Assembly (NCBI RefSeq): GCF_003641145.1
Contig: NZ_CP032744.1
Span: 62,001 to 126,000, forward strand
Direction of reading: 5' to 3'
DNA from: Lactiplantibacillus paraplantarum
GTDB lineage: Bacteria > Bacillota > Bacilli > Lactobacillales > Lactobacillaceae
Length of the DNA: 64,000 nt
The first letter of the stretch is position 1; every line of letters begins with the position of its first letter. The position numbers were made by a program, and so were the translations under genes. Of this stretch, positions 49,932 to 58,159 are shown one piece after another. Under the pieces are notes generated by a model that saw nothing but the letters and a program-made list of their open reading frames with translations, searched no databases and was not told the origin of the DNA.

Positions 49932-52670
49932 CTAATCAATCACGCCATCTTTGCCCATCCATCGGAACCGAATAAACTTTCCAATCTCGGTCACAATCAA
50001 GACGACGATCCCGCAAACAATCGGGATGCCCCAACCATACCAGAAGTTGATGCTAGTCGTATGGAAGACGGATTGCATGAATGGTAGGTAAATGATTCCC
50101 AATTGTAAGAGAATCAGAATACCAATGATGTAGAACGCCATCTTATTTTGGAAGAAGTACTTGGAAATGACAGGGTGGTCATTCCGCAAGTTGAAGAGGT
50201 AGAAAATCTTACCAAAGATGATGATGTTCAGTGACATGGTACTGCCGACGACGTTTGGTAGCCCAAGTGCAGTCAAGTAGTTGTAGGCGAAGATCCCCAA
50301 TCCAGAAATTAAGAAGGAGACATAGCCGATTTCAAAGTAATCCAGTTTTGACAACAACCCAGACTTAACATTTCGGGGACCCCGGGCCATGATGCCGGCC
50401 TCGGGTGGCTCAAAGATGAACGCGAACTGAATGGTTAACGCGGACACCATGTTGATCCACAGTAATTGCGTCGGGTACAGTGGGAGCTCGTGGCCCATTA
50501 GAATGCTAATGATGACAACGAGACCTTCCGCGAAACTAGTTGGGAGTAAGAAGCGAATCGTCTTACGAATGTTATCGAAGACGTGGCGCCCTTCACGAAC
50601 GGCGGCGACGATATCAGCAAAGTCATCGTCGGCCAGAACCATATCGGCGGATTCCTTAGCAACTTCGGTCCCCTTGATTCCCATGGCAACCCCAATATCG
50701 GCTTGCTTGAGGGCCGGGGCGTCGTTGACCCCATCACCAGTCATCGAAACGACGTGATTATTGGCCTGTTGGGCACGAACAATCCGTAATTTGTTATTCG
50801 GTGTTGCCCGCGCGAAGACATTATAATCATCGATGCGTGCTTGCAACTGCTGATCATCCATTGCGTCAATTTCAGGACCAGTAATCGCGTTGACGTTGGC
50901 GGCCAAGTTTAACTTGTTGGCAATTGCCATCGCCGTATCAGGGTGGTCCCCCGTGATCATTTTAACTTGCACGCCTGCTTGCCGTAATTCGGCGATCGCG
51001 GTCGCCGCTTCTTCACGAGGTGGGTCAATGATTCCAACTAAGCCGGCTAAATGCAGCCCACCAATGGCTTGTGCATCAATGGTGGTCACGTCATCGTCCA
51101 CAACTTGGTAAGCTAACGCCACCACGCGTAAGCCATCAGCGGTTAAGTCGTCCATAGCGTTATCCCAGTATGCCGTTTGGTTAGCTTGGTCAGTTAAACG
51201 CAGGACGGTCGCGGGTGAGCCCTTGACCATCAGTAAGCGTTGACCATCTAAGTCGGCTAGGCGAGCAGAAAAACGGAAGGCGGAGTCGAATGGTAATGAT
51301 TCGATTTCTTCAACCTCAGGATCATGACCAGTCATTTTACGATACAGCGTTGTCAAGGCACCATCAGTTGGTTCACCGGTCAGTTCCCAGCGATTGTTTT
51401 CAAAATGCAACTCAGCGTCGGTCGTTTGCCCGGCAATCTTCACGAGCCATTCCATCGCGCTATCTTGGTGCCAGTCGACCTGCTTACCGTTGAGCTTAAG
51501 ATGACCATCGAAGTTAACACCACCGTTGTCATCATAGCCGACCCCGGTCACGTCAAACGTGTGCTCGGGTGTCACGACCTTAGTGACTGTCATTTCATTC
51601 TTGGTCAACGTCCCAGTCTTATCGGTGTTAACGATATCTACGGCACCTAAAGTTTCCACGGCGGGCAGTGACTTGACGATAACGTTTTTCTTTGTCATCT
51701 GTCGGGTCCCCATGGCTAAGACCACCGAAGTACTAGCCGGCAATCCTTCTGGCATCGAGCCAACCACCATCGTAATGACTGCGATTAGTAAAGTTGGCAA
51801 ACTATAGGTGTCCATGACCATTCCTAACAGGAATAACAAGACAGCTGCTACCACAATGGCGATGGATAAGCCCACCCCTAATGAATTCAAGTTACGCATC
51901 AGCGGGGTAGTTGTTTGTTTAACGTCACTAACAGATTGCTGGATGTGGCCAATTTCGGTATCTTCGGCGGTAGCCGTGACAATTCCGAACGCTGAACCAC
52001 TAGTAACTGCAGTTGATGCGTAGACCATGTTTTTGCGGTCAGCTAAAGCTAGGGCATCTTCTGACATGGGCTCTTCCTGTTTTTCAACGGGATTAGTTTC
52101 CCCAGTTAGAACGGATTCCTGCACGTTAAAGTTATCCGCAGAAATAAGACGCATATCTGCAGGCACGGCATCGCCAGCTTCCAAATTAACTAAATCACCA
52201 ACGACTAGCTCACGAGCGTCAATTTCTAACTTTTTACCATCACGGATGACGAAGTTTTTAGAAATCAACATTTCTCGAATTCGTTCTAGCGCATTACCAG
52301 CTTGACGTTCTTGAACATAGCCAATAATCGCGTTAGCAATAATGACGAGCCCGATAACGATGGAATCAGAATAGTGGTGCATGAAGAACGTTAAGACCGC
52401 CGCTGCGGCCAAAATGTAGATAATACTATTATTAAACTGCTTGATGAATTGGACGAACCGGGATGTACGCTTAGTTTCCAGTTCGTTGCGACCGTCATGT
52501 TGTAAACGGTCGGCAGCTTCAGCAGTGCTCAATCCATTTTCAGGATCAGTCGCGTACTTAGTGGCTAAGGCTGATTCATCAAGCTGCCATAAGTTATCTG
52601 CATCGGGAGGGTTCTGGGTGTCGTTTTGCTCCTCGTTAGGATTCAACGACTGGTTGTTATCATTTATCAT
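49932..52670 (-). CDS. P-type cation-transporting ATPase
   Basis: The 912-residue product has the P-type ATPase domains in order: cation_ATPase_N (NGLSTAEAADRLQHDGRNEL, about 44-63), actuator motif LTGETNPV, membrane motif PEGLPAS, phosphorylation site DKTGTLT, GDGVNDAPALKQADIG hinge, and ten membrane segments with a C-terminal domain. It most resembles type II (Ca2+ or monovalent-cation) pumps; PEGLPAS in place of PEGLPAV means the ion is uncertain. The start at 52670 has AAGGAG. It is monocistronic. Confidence 0.85.
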   Translation of the reverse strand: MINDNNQSLNPNEEQNDTQNPPDADNLWQLDESALATKYATDPENGLSTAEAADRLQHDGRNELETKRTSRFVQFIKQFNNSIIYILAAAAVLTFFMHHYSDSIVIGLVIIANAIIGYVQERQAGNALERIREMLISKNFVIRDGKKLEIDARELVVGDLVNLEAGDAVPADMRLISADNFNVQESVLTGETNPVEKQEEPMSEDALALADRKNMVYASTAVTSGSAFGIVTATAEDTEIGHIQQSVSDVKQTTTPLMRNLNSLGVGLSIAIVVAAVLLFLLGMVMDTYSLPTLLIAVITMVVGSMPEGLPASTSVVLAMGTRQMTKKNVIVKSLPAVETLGAVDIVNTDKTGTLTKNEMTVTKVVTPEHTFDVTGVGYDDNGGVNFDGHLKLNGKQVDWHQDSAMEWLVKIAGQTTDAELHFENNRWELTGEPTDGALTTLYRKMTGHDPEVEEIESLPFDSAFRFSARLADLDGQRLLMVKGSPATVLRLTDQANQTAYWDNAMDDLTADGLRVVALAYQVVDDDVTTIDAQAIGGLHLAGLVGIIDPPREEAATAIAELRQAGVQVKMITGDHPDTAMAIANKLNLAANVNAITGPEIDAMDDQQLQARIDDYNVFARATPNNKLRIVRAQQANNHVVSMTGDGVNDAPALKQADIGVAMGIKGTEVAKESADMVLADDDFADIVAAVREGRHVFDNIRKTIRFLLPTSFAEGLVVIISILMGHELPLYPTQLLWINMVSALTIQFAFIFEPPEAGIMARGPRNVKSGLLSKLDYFEIGYVSFLISGLGIFAYNYLTALGLPNVVGSTMSLNIIIFGKIFYLFNLRNDHPVISKYFFQNKMAFYIIGILILLQLGIIYLPFMQSVFHTTSINFWYGWGIPIVCGIVVLIVTEIGKFIRFRWMGKDGVID

Positions 52671-52953
52671 TCAATTCGCTCCTTGAAAATTAAATTATTA
52701 CCGGTGAGGTTCTGTAAAATCACGACGTTTATTACGTGTTAAGTAGGCCAATTTCGCCACATCCTTTCTTAATTAGCGTTATTATAAATAATATTATATA
52801 CGAACAATCCGGGTAATTACCATTAAAATATTTGACAAATTCATGACTAATTATTACGTTGGTTGCAATAATATATCAGATTTTTACTAGTTTGTCGCTG
52901 AAAAAGACTGGTTTTGCTCGGATTATCTTGAAAAGCGAATAGGGGGATTCAGG

Positions 52954-53712
52954 ATGACTACTAAGTTAGCACTATTACAATATGATCCAGAGCCGGCAGC
53001 GGTGGTTGCACCAGACATGGATGGCCGCTTTACTGTTCCAGACAAACTACTCTACATATTTACTGGTGACGATTATTTTCAAAAATTTGTCACTCAGTAT
53101 CACGGGTGCCGGTTAGGGCACTTCGATACGGTCACTAAAATCAGCTGGGTTTATCAAATCATTTACCATGGTCAAAAGTTAGCGGTAGCGCAAGCTCCCT
53201 TGGGTGCCCCGGCCGCAACGATGTACTTAGAAATGTTGATTGATTTTGGTGCTCAAACTGTTATTGCGGTTGGTAGTTGTGGTGCATTGACTGCATTACC
53301 GGAGTGTCAATTATTAGTGCCAACGGTGGCTTTACGGGATGAGGGCACCTCTTTTCACTATCTGCCAGCAGCTAATTGGGTGCCGCTTGATCCAAGAGCC
53401 ATGCGAGCAATTGGGGTAACTTTGACTAAAGCCCAAGTCTCGTGGCAAATGGTCAAAACGTGGACGACGGATGCTTTCTTTCGTGAGACCGTGACTAAAG
53501 TCCAAGCCGTCCGCCAGCAAGGTTGCCAAGTTGTTGAAATGGAATGTTCGGCCCTAGCCGCTTGTACCGCGTTTCGGCAAGTTGCCTTTGGACAGTTATT
53601 ATATACGGCGGACACCTTAGCACAATTAGATCACTATGATCCGCGAGATTGGGGTAAGGGGGGCGTCTTTACCGCTATTGAATTGGCAGCACAGAGTTTA
53701 TTGAATTATTGA
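52954..53712 (+). CDS. Nucleoside phosphorylase (uridine phosphorylase-like)
   Basis: The 252-residue product belongs to the PNP/UDP phosphorylase family: AQAPLGAPAATMYLEMLIDFGAQTVIAVGSCGAL near 74-107 and a C-terminal GCQVVEMECSALAAC near 189-203, the base- and ribose-binding Met-Glu motif. It cleaves a nucleoside with phosphate to base and ribose-1-phosphate. Purine versus pyrimidine specificity is not settled. Start ATG at 52954 follows AGGGGGA. It is monocistronic. Confidence 0.8.
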   Translation: MTTKLALLQYDPEPAAVVAPDMDGRFTVPDKLLYIFTGDDYFQKFVTQYHGCRLGHFDTVTKISWVYQIIYHGQKLAVAQAPLGAPAATMYLEMLIDFGAQTVIAVGSCGALTALPECQLLVPTVALRDEGTSFHYLPAANWVPLDPRAMRAIGVTLTKAQVSWQMVKTWTTDAFFRETVTKVQAVRQQGCQVVEMECSALAACTAFRQVAFGQLLYTADTLAQLDHYDPRDWGKGGVFTAIELAAQSLLNY

Positions 53713-53717
53713 GCGGA

Positions 53718-53747
53718 TAAAAAAGCGAGCAGTCTGGGACTGTTCGC
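53718..53747. terminator. Terminator between convergent genes
   Basis: GCGAGCAGTC (53725-53734) pairs with GACTGTTCGC (53738-53747), with a T run on the minus strand, serving the PspC gene. Confidence 0.8.
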
Positions 53748-53756
53748 TGATAGTAG

Positions 53757-53951
53757 TTAGTCTTCAGTAGGGTCCTTCATCAATAACCAGAGAACCAGGT
53801 AGGCAATAATGCCGGGAAACATTGGGGTGATGGCTAAAATGACAAACAGTAAACGTGTCACGTTAGTATTCCAATTAAAATGTTCGGCAATCCCACCGAT
53901 CACTCCAGCAATCACTCGATTGTTTGCTGAACGATGAATATTGATTTTCAT
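53757..53951 (-). CDS. PspC-domain membrane protein
   Basis: The 64-residue product is a single PspC domain: INIHRSANNRVIAGVIGGIAEHFNWNTNVTRLLFV followed by one membrane segment ending LWLLMKDPTED. Such proteins take part in the phage-shock or LiaF-like envelope stress response. It is a stand-alone gene with a GGGGGAT site on the minus strand. No PspA or LiaRS genes are adjacent. Confidence 0.85.
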   Translation of the reverse strand: MKINIHRSANNRVIAGVIGGIAEHFNWNTNVTRLLFVILAITPMFPGIIAYLVLWLLMKDPTED

Positions 53952-54017
53952 AAGTTAAATCCCCCTCGTATTAATCTAACTATAATGTAGCAGGTTTGGT
54001 TCGATAACGCTACTAAT

Positions 54018-54620
54018 TTAATTGGTTGGAAACGGCGTAGTGGTAAGAACCGTGGTATAGTAGGTGATTTCAGTCAAAGCTTGGTGAAGTGCATGATCGT
54101 AGCGTTTGCTCAGGGGCGCGTTATCGATAAAATGACCGTTACTTTGTAGGGTTTGCGGTACGTTACCGATCGGTGTTGGCTTAGGTAATACGACCATTCC
54201 TAATCGTTGTAAAACTGGAACTAGTGCGGCTGCCCCAAATTGACCGCCCCGCATATTGTCAGAATATGAGATAATCTTAGCTGGTTTACGGGCGCCTTCG
54301 AATGCCAAAAAATCGAAGGCGTTTTTCAATCCAGCTGGCATCGCGTGATTGTATTCGGGTGTCAGGATAATGTAACCGTCCGCACTAGCCATATCGGTTA
54401 GCCATTGCTGCTGGTTAGCAGGTAGCTCGCGGTGCGGGTTCGCCATCGGTGGCTCGGGTTCATCGAAAAAGGGAAGCTGATAGTTGGCCAAATCTAAAAA
54501 TTGGTAGTGAATCGTAGAATGAGTCGGTAATTGGTCAATGATTAATTTTAGATGGTTAAATAAAGCGCGGCCGTTAGCTTGTGACCGAGTACTCCCTAAG
54601 ATGATTGCAATTTTAAACAT
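54018..54620 (-). CDS. NADPH-dependent FMN reductase
   Basis: The 200-residue product begins FKIAIILGSTRSQANGRAL, the flavodoxin-like phosphate loop, and has TPEYNHAMPAGLKNAFDFL near 105-122, typical of FMN_red (azobenzene reductase) proteins. The start ATG at 54620 has GGAGGT; the longer frame starting MYSLES has none. It reduces FMN, quinones or azo dyes with NADPH. It is divergent from a MarR-type gene, which probably controls it. Confidence 0.83.
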   Translation of the reverse strand: MFKIAIILGSTRSQANGRALFNHLKLIIDQLPTHSTIHYQFLDLANYQLPFFDEPEPPMANPHRELPANQQQWLTDMASADGYIILTPEYNHAMPAGLKNAFDFLAFEGARKPAKIISYSDNMRGGQFGAAALVPVLQRLGMVVLPKPTPIGNVPQTLQSNGHFIDNAPLSKRYDHALHQALTEITYYTTVLTTTPFPTN

Positions 54621-54703
54621 AGTGGGACCTCCAGATGTTTTTATTGATTCTAATGAATACAAAATGATAGTATAGACTTAATAATATTAGTATGCAAGTA
54701 TTT

Positions 54704-54715
54704 ATTCATATGAAT
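54704..54715. promoter_or_regulatory. Palindrome ATTCATATGAAT, candidate MarR operator
   Basis: A perfect 12-bp palindrome lies between the divergent FMN reductase and MarR genes, just before the MarR ribosome site. Confidence 0.45.
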
Positions 54716-54732
54716 TAAAAGGAGCTATTTAA

Positions 54733-55206
54733 ATGACAACACCATTAGTTAGTCAGTTGATGACGGAACTAAATCAATTTTTGACGCAGGATAGCGTTGA
54801 TGATCAAGAAAAACGCTGGGCCATGCAACAAACGACTGATCCGCAATTACAAGCGGCATTAAAACAACTATCGACGACGGATATTAAAATTATGGCGTAT
54901 CTGGGACAGCACGGGCCAAGTCGAGCTAAGTCGCTACCAGCACCAACGGGTCTTTCACAAGCAACGATTTCTCGTGGCTTGACCAAATTAGCTCGGTTAG
55001 AATTGGCCACTAAGTATCGTGATTTGACCAATAATAAAGAAATTCTCGTACGATTGACGGCGCTGGGTGAAGCGGGTGCCGAGCTGCATACTCAGTTGGA
55101 TGCGGCGATTGCAGCCAAGGCACAAGCGATTGCTGATGACTACTCTGACGCGGAATTGACACGTTTTGTTAGCCTGATGCGCCGGATTCGCGAAATCAAA
55201 ATTTAG
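54733..55206 (+). CDS. MarR-family transcriptional regulator
   Basis: The 157-residue product has the MarR winged helix: LSTTDIKIMAYLGQHGPSRAKSLPAPTGLSQATISRGLTKLARLELATKYRDLTNNKEILVRLT, with a long C-terminal helix. It probably represses the divergent FMN reductase and itself through the palindrome at 54704. The inducer is unknown. Its stop codon lies inside the CIRCE element of the next gene. Confidence 0.85.
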   Translation: MTTPLVSQLMTELNQFLTQDSVDDQEKRWAMQQTTDPQLQAALKQLSTTDIKIMAYLGQHGPSRAKSLPAPTGLSQATISRGLTKLARLELATKYRDLTNNKEILVRLTALGEAGAELHTQLDAAIAAKAQAIADDYSDAELTRFVSLMRRIREIKI

Positions 55207-55229
55207 CACTTGATGTTACCGAGTGCTAA
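55203..55229. promoter_or_regulatory. CIRCE element (HrcA operator)
   Basis: TTAGCACTT-N9-GAGTGCTAA matches the CIRCE consensus TTAGCACTC-N9-GAGTGCTAA with one change. It lies upstream of the hsp20 promoter and overlaps the stop codon of the MarR gene. Confidence 0.88.
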
Positions 55230-55233
55230 ATTG

Positions 55234-55262
55234 TTGCATTCCCACAAAATGGTGTTAGTATA
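55234..55262 (+). promoter_or_regulatory. hsp20 promoter
   Basis: TTGCAT (55234-55239) and TAGTAT (55257-55262) are 17 bp apart, between the CIRCE and the CtsR box. Confidence 0.6.
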
Positions 55263-55271
55263 TATATCGAA

Positions 55272-55288
55272 GGTCAGGAAAGGTCAAA
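55272..55288 (+). promoter_or_regulatory. CtsR box
   Basis: GGTCAGG-AAA-GGTCAAA matches the heptad direct repeat GGTCAAA-N3-GGTCAAA bound by CtsR, with one change, 10 bp downstream of the -10 box. Confidence 0.8.
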
Positions 55289-55351
55289 CAAAGATTTGAA
55301 TTACTGACCAGTATTAATAGCCAAGTGAAATTTTGAAAGGGGATTGTTAGT

Positions 55352-55774
55352 ATGGCTAATACTTTAATGAATCGGAACGATTTCGGTATGTTGGATCCGT
55401 TCGAACGGATGGCACGCTCTTTCTGGGCACCATTAGAGAACATGGATCAAGTATTGAAGACCGACATTAACGAAACTGATGATCAGTATCAAGTGAAGGT
55501 TGATGTCCCTGGTATTGATAAGCAAGATGTGAAGTTGGATTATCGTGACAATGTGTTGTCTATCAAGGTTCAAAAAGATAGCTTTGTGGATCATGAAGAT
55601 CAAGATCAAAACATTGTGATGAATGAGCGTCATACTGGCACCTTGCAACGGCAGTATATGTTACCAAACGTTGCGGCGGATAAAATTACGGCAACCCAAG
55701 CTGACGGTGTCTTAACGATTACGTTACCTAAGACCCAGCCGAGCGCGAATGACGGTCAAATTGAAATTCAATAA
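55352..55774 (+). CDS. Small heat shock protein, Hsp20 family
   Basis: The 140-residue product is an alpha-crystallin-type small heat shock protein: KTDINETDDQYQVKVDVPGIDKQDVKLDYRDNVLSIKV at about 35-72 and the terminal GVLTITLPK. It binds unfolding proteins without ATP. The start has a GAAAGGGGA site. Both HrcA (CIRCE) and CtsR operators lie upstream, so it should be induced by heat and protein-folding stress. It is closed by a strong terminator. Confidence 0.93.
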   Translation: MANTLMNRNDFGMLDPFERMARSFWAPLENMDQVLKTDINETDDQYQVKVDVPGIDKQDVKLDYRDNVLSIKVQKDSFVDHEDQDQNIVMNERHTGTLQRQYMLPNVAADKITATQADGVLTITLPKTQPSANDGQIEIQ

Positions 55775-55794
55775 TTAAAGCACCAGTAACAAGT

Positions 55795-55834
55795 AAGCGG
55801 CCCACCGATAATCAAATCGGTGGGCCGCTTTTTG
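55795..55834 (+). terminator. Terminator of hsp20
   Basis: Perfect 15-bp GC-rich arms (55795-55809 and 55816-55830) with a 6-nt loop and T run. The end of the convergent LytTR gene lies inside it. Confidence 0.92.
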
Positions 55835-56243
55835 ACATCAACAATCGGTATGAACGATGACCGGTGGTTAGGTTGACTTGAAAGCTACCCCATTTGGTTA
55901 AGGTAAAATTTTTAACACAGACGATTCGCACAATTTCACTACTAGAAATACGTAGAAATTGGTGGGGTGGCAGTTGGTCCATTAAAGTGTGTAAGTGGCT
56001 ATGAATAAGATAAGTACTAGTAGTTGTTTCACAATAAAGTCGTTTGTTGGCAGTGTAAAAACGTGACACCGATTGAAGTGGCAGCTTAATGAGTAAGCAA
56101 TCTTGAAAAGTGTTAATGAATTGCTGATTGGTCAAGGCTTCAATATTTTGTTGCAGTTTTTTGATTGCCGAAGTTAACTGCGGGCCGTGAATAGTCACGA
56201 AGACCTGACGAATCGTTGCAGAGATGGCTAACTGGACTTGCAT
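55812..56243 (-). CDS. LytTR-domain DNA-binding protein
   Basis: The 143-residue product has a C-terminal LytTR domain: HQFLRISSSEIVRIVCVKNFTLTKWGSFQVNLTTGHRSYRLLMSK (about 90-135). This is preceded by about 85 residues with no recognised domain. I start at the ATG at 56243, behind AAGGGAAAA; an upstream in-frame ATG/GTG (MSLSKS/MVSTT) has no ribosome site. Family members bind two direct repeats. The target is unknown. Its stop at 55812-55814 lies in the loop of the hsp20 terminator, so the genes overlap at their 3' ends. Confidence 0.75.
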   Translation of the reverse strand: MQVQLAISATIRQVFVTIHGPQLTSAIKKLQQNIEALTNQQFINTFQDCLLIKLPLQSVSRFYTANKRLYCETTTSTYLIHSHLHTLMDQLPPHQFLRISSSEIVRIVCVKNFTLTKWGSFQVNLTTGHRSYRLLMSKSGPPI

Positions 56244-56367
56244 CGTTGATTTTCCCTTAAATGACGATTTTGATAAGCTCATTGTAGTGGAGACCACAGA
56301 TTGACACTAGTGTTTATCGTTACTTGGTCAACTAAGCGGGCTAACTGGTCAGGAAATATGACAAAAA

Positions 56368-56381
56368 ATTTCCCGGGAAAT
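56368..56381. repeat. Palindrome ATTTCCCGGGAAAT (copy 2)
   Basis: Second perfect copy of the 14-bp palindrome seen at 23653. It lies between the divergent LytTR and MFS genes and could be an operator there. Confidence 0.4.
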
Positions 56382-56473
56382 AATTGTCACTGGTGGTCGC
56401 TAAGTATGATAAGCTAATTAACGGTATAATACTTACTGAAAATTAGTGTCAGTTAGATATGGAGATGACGAGC

Positions 56474-57706
56474 ATGGATGACGCAGAACGTGAACGCGGA
56501 CCATGGCATCGTAATTTGATTGTTTTATGGTTTTGTACGTTCGTTGCGGGAATGGCATTTAGCGAAATTATGCCATTTCTTTCATTATTTGTTAGTCAGT
56601 TGGGTGATTTCACGAAGGCCCAGATTACATTTTATAGCGGGTTAGCTTTTGCAGCTGATTACGCGATTTCAGCAATTTCGGCACCACTGTGGGGCATCAT
56701 TGCTGATAAAAAAGGTCGTAAGATCATGCTATTGCGCGCGTCCCTAGGGATGGCAGTTGCGATGGGGTTAATGGGTTTTGTCACGAATGTCTGGCAACTA
56801 GTTGTCTTGCGCGCGTTACAAGGTGTGTTTGCGGGCTTTATTTCTAATGCCCAAGCCTTAGTCGCGTCCCAAACGCCACGTAAATATAGTGGACGGGCGT
56901 TGAGCACTTTGATCACTGGTGCCGTTAGTGGTCAATTGTTTGGCCCAGTAATTGGGGGCTTGCTAGCCCAATTGTTTTCGATTCGAAACACGTTTTTTAT
57001 CACGGCCGGATTATTAATGGTGGCGTTCTTATTGAGTCTGTTCTTTGTACAGGAACACTTCAAACCAGTCGCACATCATCGTGAACCAGGTGACAGTCGC
57101 AATCCTTTAGCAGCGTTTCAAAATCCGCGCTTGATTATTGTGATGTTATGTTCGACGGCCATCGTCCAATTTGGAAACGCCTCGATTGCACCAATCATTA
57201 GTTTATACGTGCGTGAATTGATGCATTACCGTGGCCCGATTACGGTTGTGGCCGGAATTATCGCAGCTTTACCGGGTATTTCAAACATCTTTTCAGCACC
57301 GCGCCTTGGACGTTATGGTGATCAGCACGGTTCTGGTAAGGTATTGTTATTTGGCTATATTTTTGCGGTGATTATGTATTTCCCACAAGGCATTGTTACG
57401 AGCGTCGTGGCCCTCGGAATTTTGCGGTTTGCCATTGGGATTTCAGATGGTGCGCTGTATCCAGAGATTCAAACGGTTTTGACTAAGAACACGCCAGTAC
57501 ACCTTACTTCAACGATTTTTAGCTATAATCAATCTTTTCAAGCTATTGGTAATATGTTCGGTGCCTTGCTCGGCGGCTTAGTGGCTGGTTGGTTCAATTA
57601 CAACGCGGTATTCATTATGACGGCGTTGCTTTTGTTAATTAACCTCGGTTTAATTTTGTGGTTAGTTCCTGATATTTGGAAGAACGGCAAACGGACAGTT
57701 TCCTAG
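56474..57706 (+). CDS. MFS multidrug efflux transporter
   Basis: The 410-residue product has twelve membrane segments and the MFS motif A in loop 2-3 (GIIADKKGRKIMLLRASLGMA, about 70-90) plus the motif LVVLRALQGVFAGFISNAQAL. It is a drug:proton antiporter of the PmrA/NorA kind. I start at ATG 56474, after GGAGAT; an upstream ATG at 56459 overlaps that site. It is divergent from the LytTR gene. The substrate is unknown. Confidence 0.85.
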   Translation: MDDAERERGPWHRNLIVLWFCTFVAGMAFSEIMPFLSLFVSQLGDFTKAQITFYSGLAFAADYAISAISAPLWGIIADKKGRKIMLLRASLGMAVAMGLMGFVTNVWQLVVLRALQGVFAGFISNAQALVASQTPRKYSGRALSTLITGAVSGQLFGPVIGGLLAQLFSIRNTFFITAGLLMVAFLLSLFFVQEHFKPVAHHREPGDSRNPLAAFQNPRLIIVMLCSTAIVQFGNASIAPIISLYVRELMHYRGPITVVAGIIAALPGISNIFSAPRLGRYGDQHGSGKVLLFGYIFAVIMYFPQGIVTSVVALGILRFAIGISDGALYPEIQTVLTKNTPVHLTSTIFSYNQSFQAIGNMFGALLGGLVAGWFNYNAVFIMTALLLLINLGLILWLVPDIWKNGKRTVS

Positions 57707-57710
57707 GTGT

Positions 57711-57749
57711 TTGGCAGTTAGTCTATTAAATCGGCTAGCTGCCTTTTTT
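57711..57749 (+). terminator. Terminator after the MFS gene
   Basis: GGCAGTTAG (57713-57721) pairs with CTAGCTGCC (57735-57743), one wobble, followed by six T residues. Confidence 0.85.
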
Positions 57750-57796
57750 GTGACTTGTCCTTGCACATGATATTAATTCGGTGTATCGTTAGTTTT

Positions 57797-58096
57797 ATGA
57801 ATATCGAAATAAGCAAACAAGAGCAAGCTGACCAGCAACGAGTCGCAATTTTTAAAGCACTGGCCGACGCTAACCGATTACGGATTATCCGGGTGCTCTA
57901 TCAAGCACAACGGGAAATGACTTGCAGCGAAGTGGGGGCGCAATTAAATATTAGCAAGTCAACCGTCTCTTATCACTTTAAGGCCTTACGGTTAGTGGGT
58001 CTCACCAATACGCGACGAGAAGCACAGACGAAGTATCTATCCTTACAATTAGCGACCTTTAACCGGTTTTTACCGGGATTTTTAGCAACACTTTAG
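57797..58096 (+). CDS. ArsR-family winged-helix regulator
   Basis: The 99-residue product has the ArsR helix-turn-helix: RVAIFKALADANRLRIIRVLYQ, then MTCSEVGAQLNISKSTVSYHFKALRLVGL. Only one cysteine (in MTCSEV) is present, so a metal site is not obvious. ATG at 57797 lacks a clear ribosome site; longer in-frame starts are less likely. It precedes a CynX-type transporter by 63 bp. The dyad at 58109 between them is a likely operator. Confidence 0.82.
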   Translation: MNIEISKQEQADQQRVAIFKALADANRLRIIRVLYQAQREMTCSEVGAQLNISKSTVSYHFKALRLVGLTNTRREAQTKYLSLQLATFNRFLPGFLATL

Positions 58097-58108
58097 TTTT
58101 TTGCTTTT

Positions 58109-58130
58109 TAGTTCGACGATTATCGAACTA
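58109..58130. promoter_or_regulatory. ArsR-type operator dyad TAGTTCGA-N6-TCGAACTA
   Basis: Perfect 8-bp arms (58109-58116 and 58123-58130) around 6 bp lie between the ArsR gene and the CynX-type gene. A related half (TTCGG-TGTATCGTTAG) precedes the ArsR start. Confidence 0.6.
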
Positions 58131-58159
58131 AAATTTTAGAAAGAAGATGTTAACTACTT

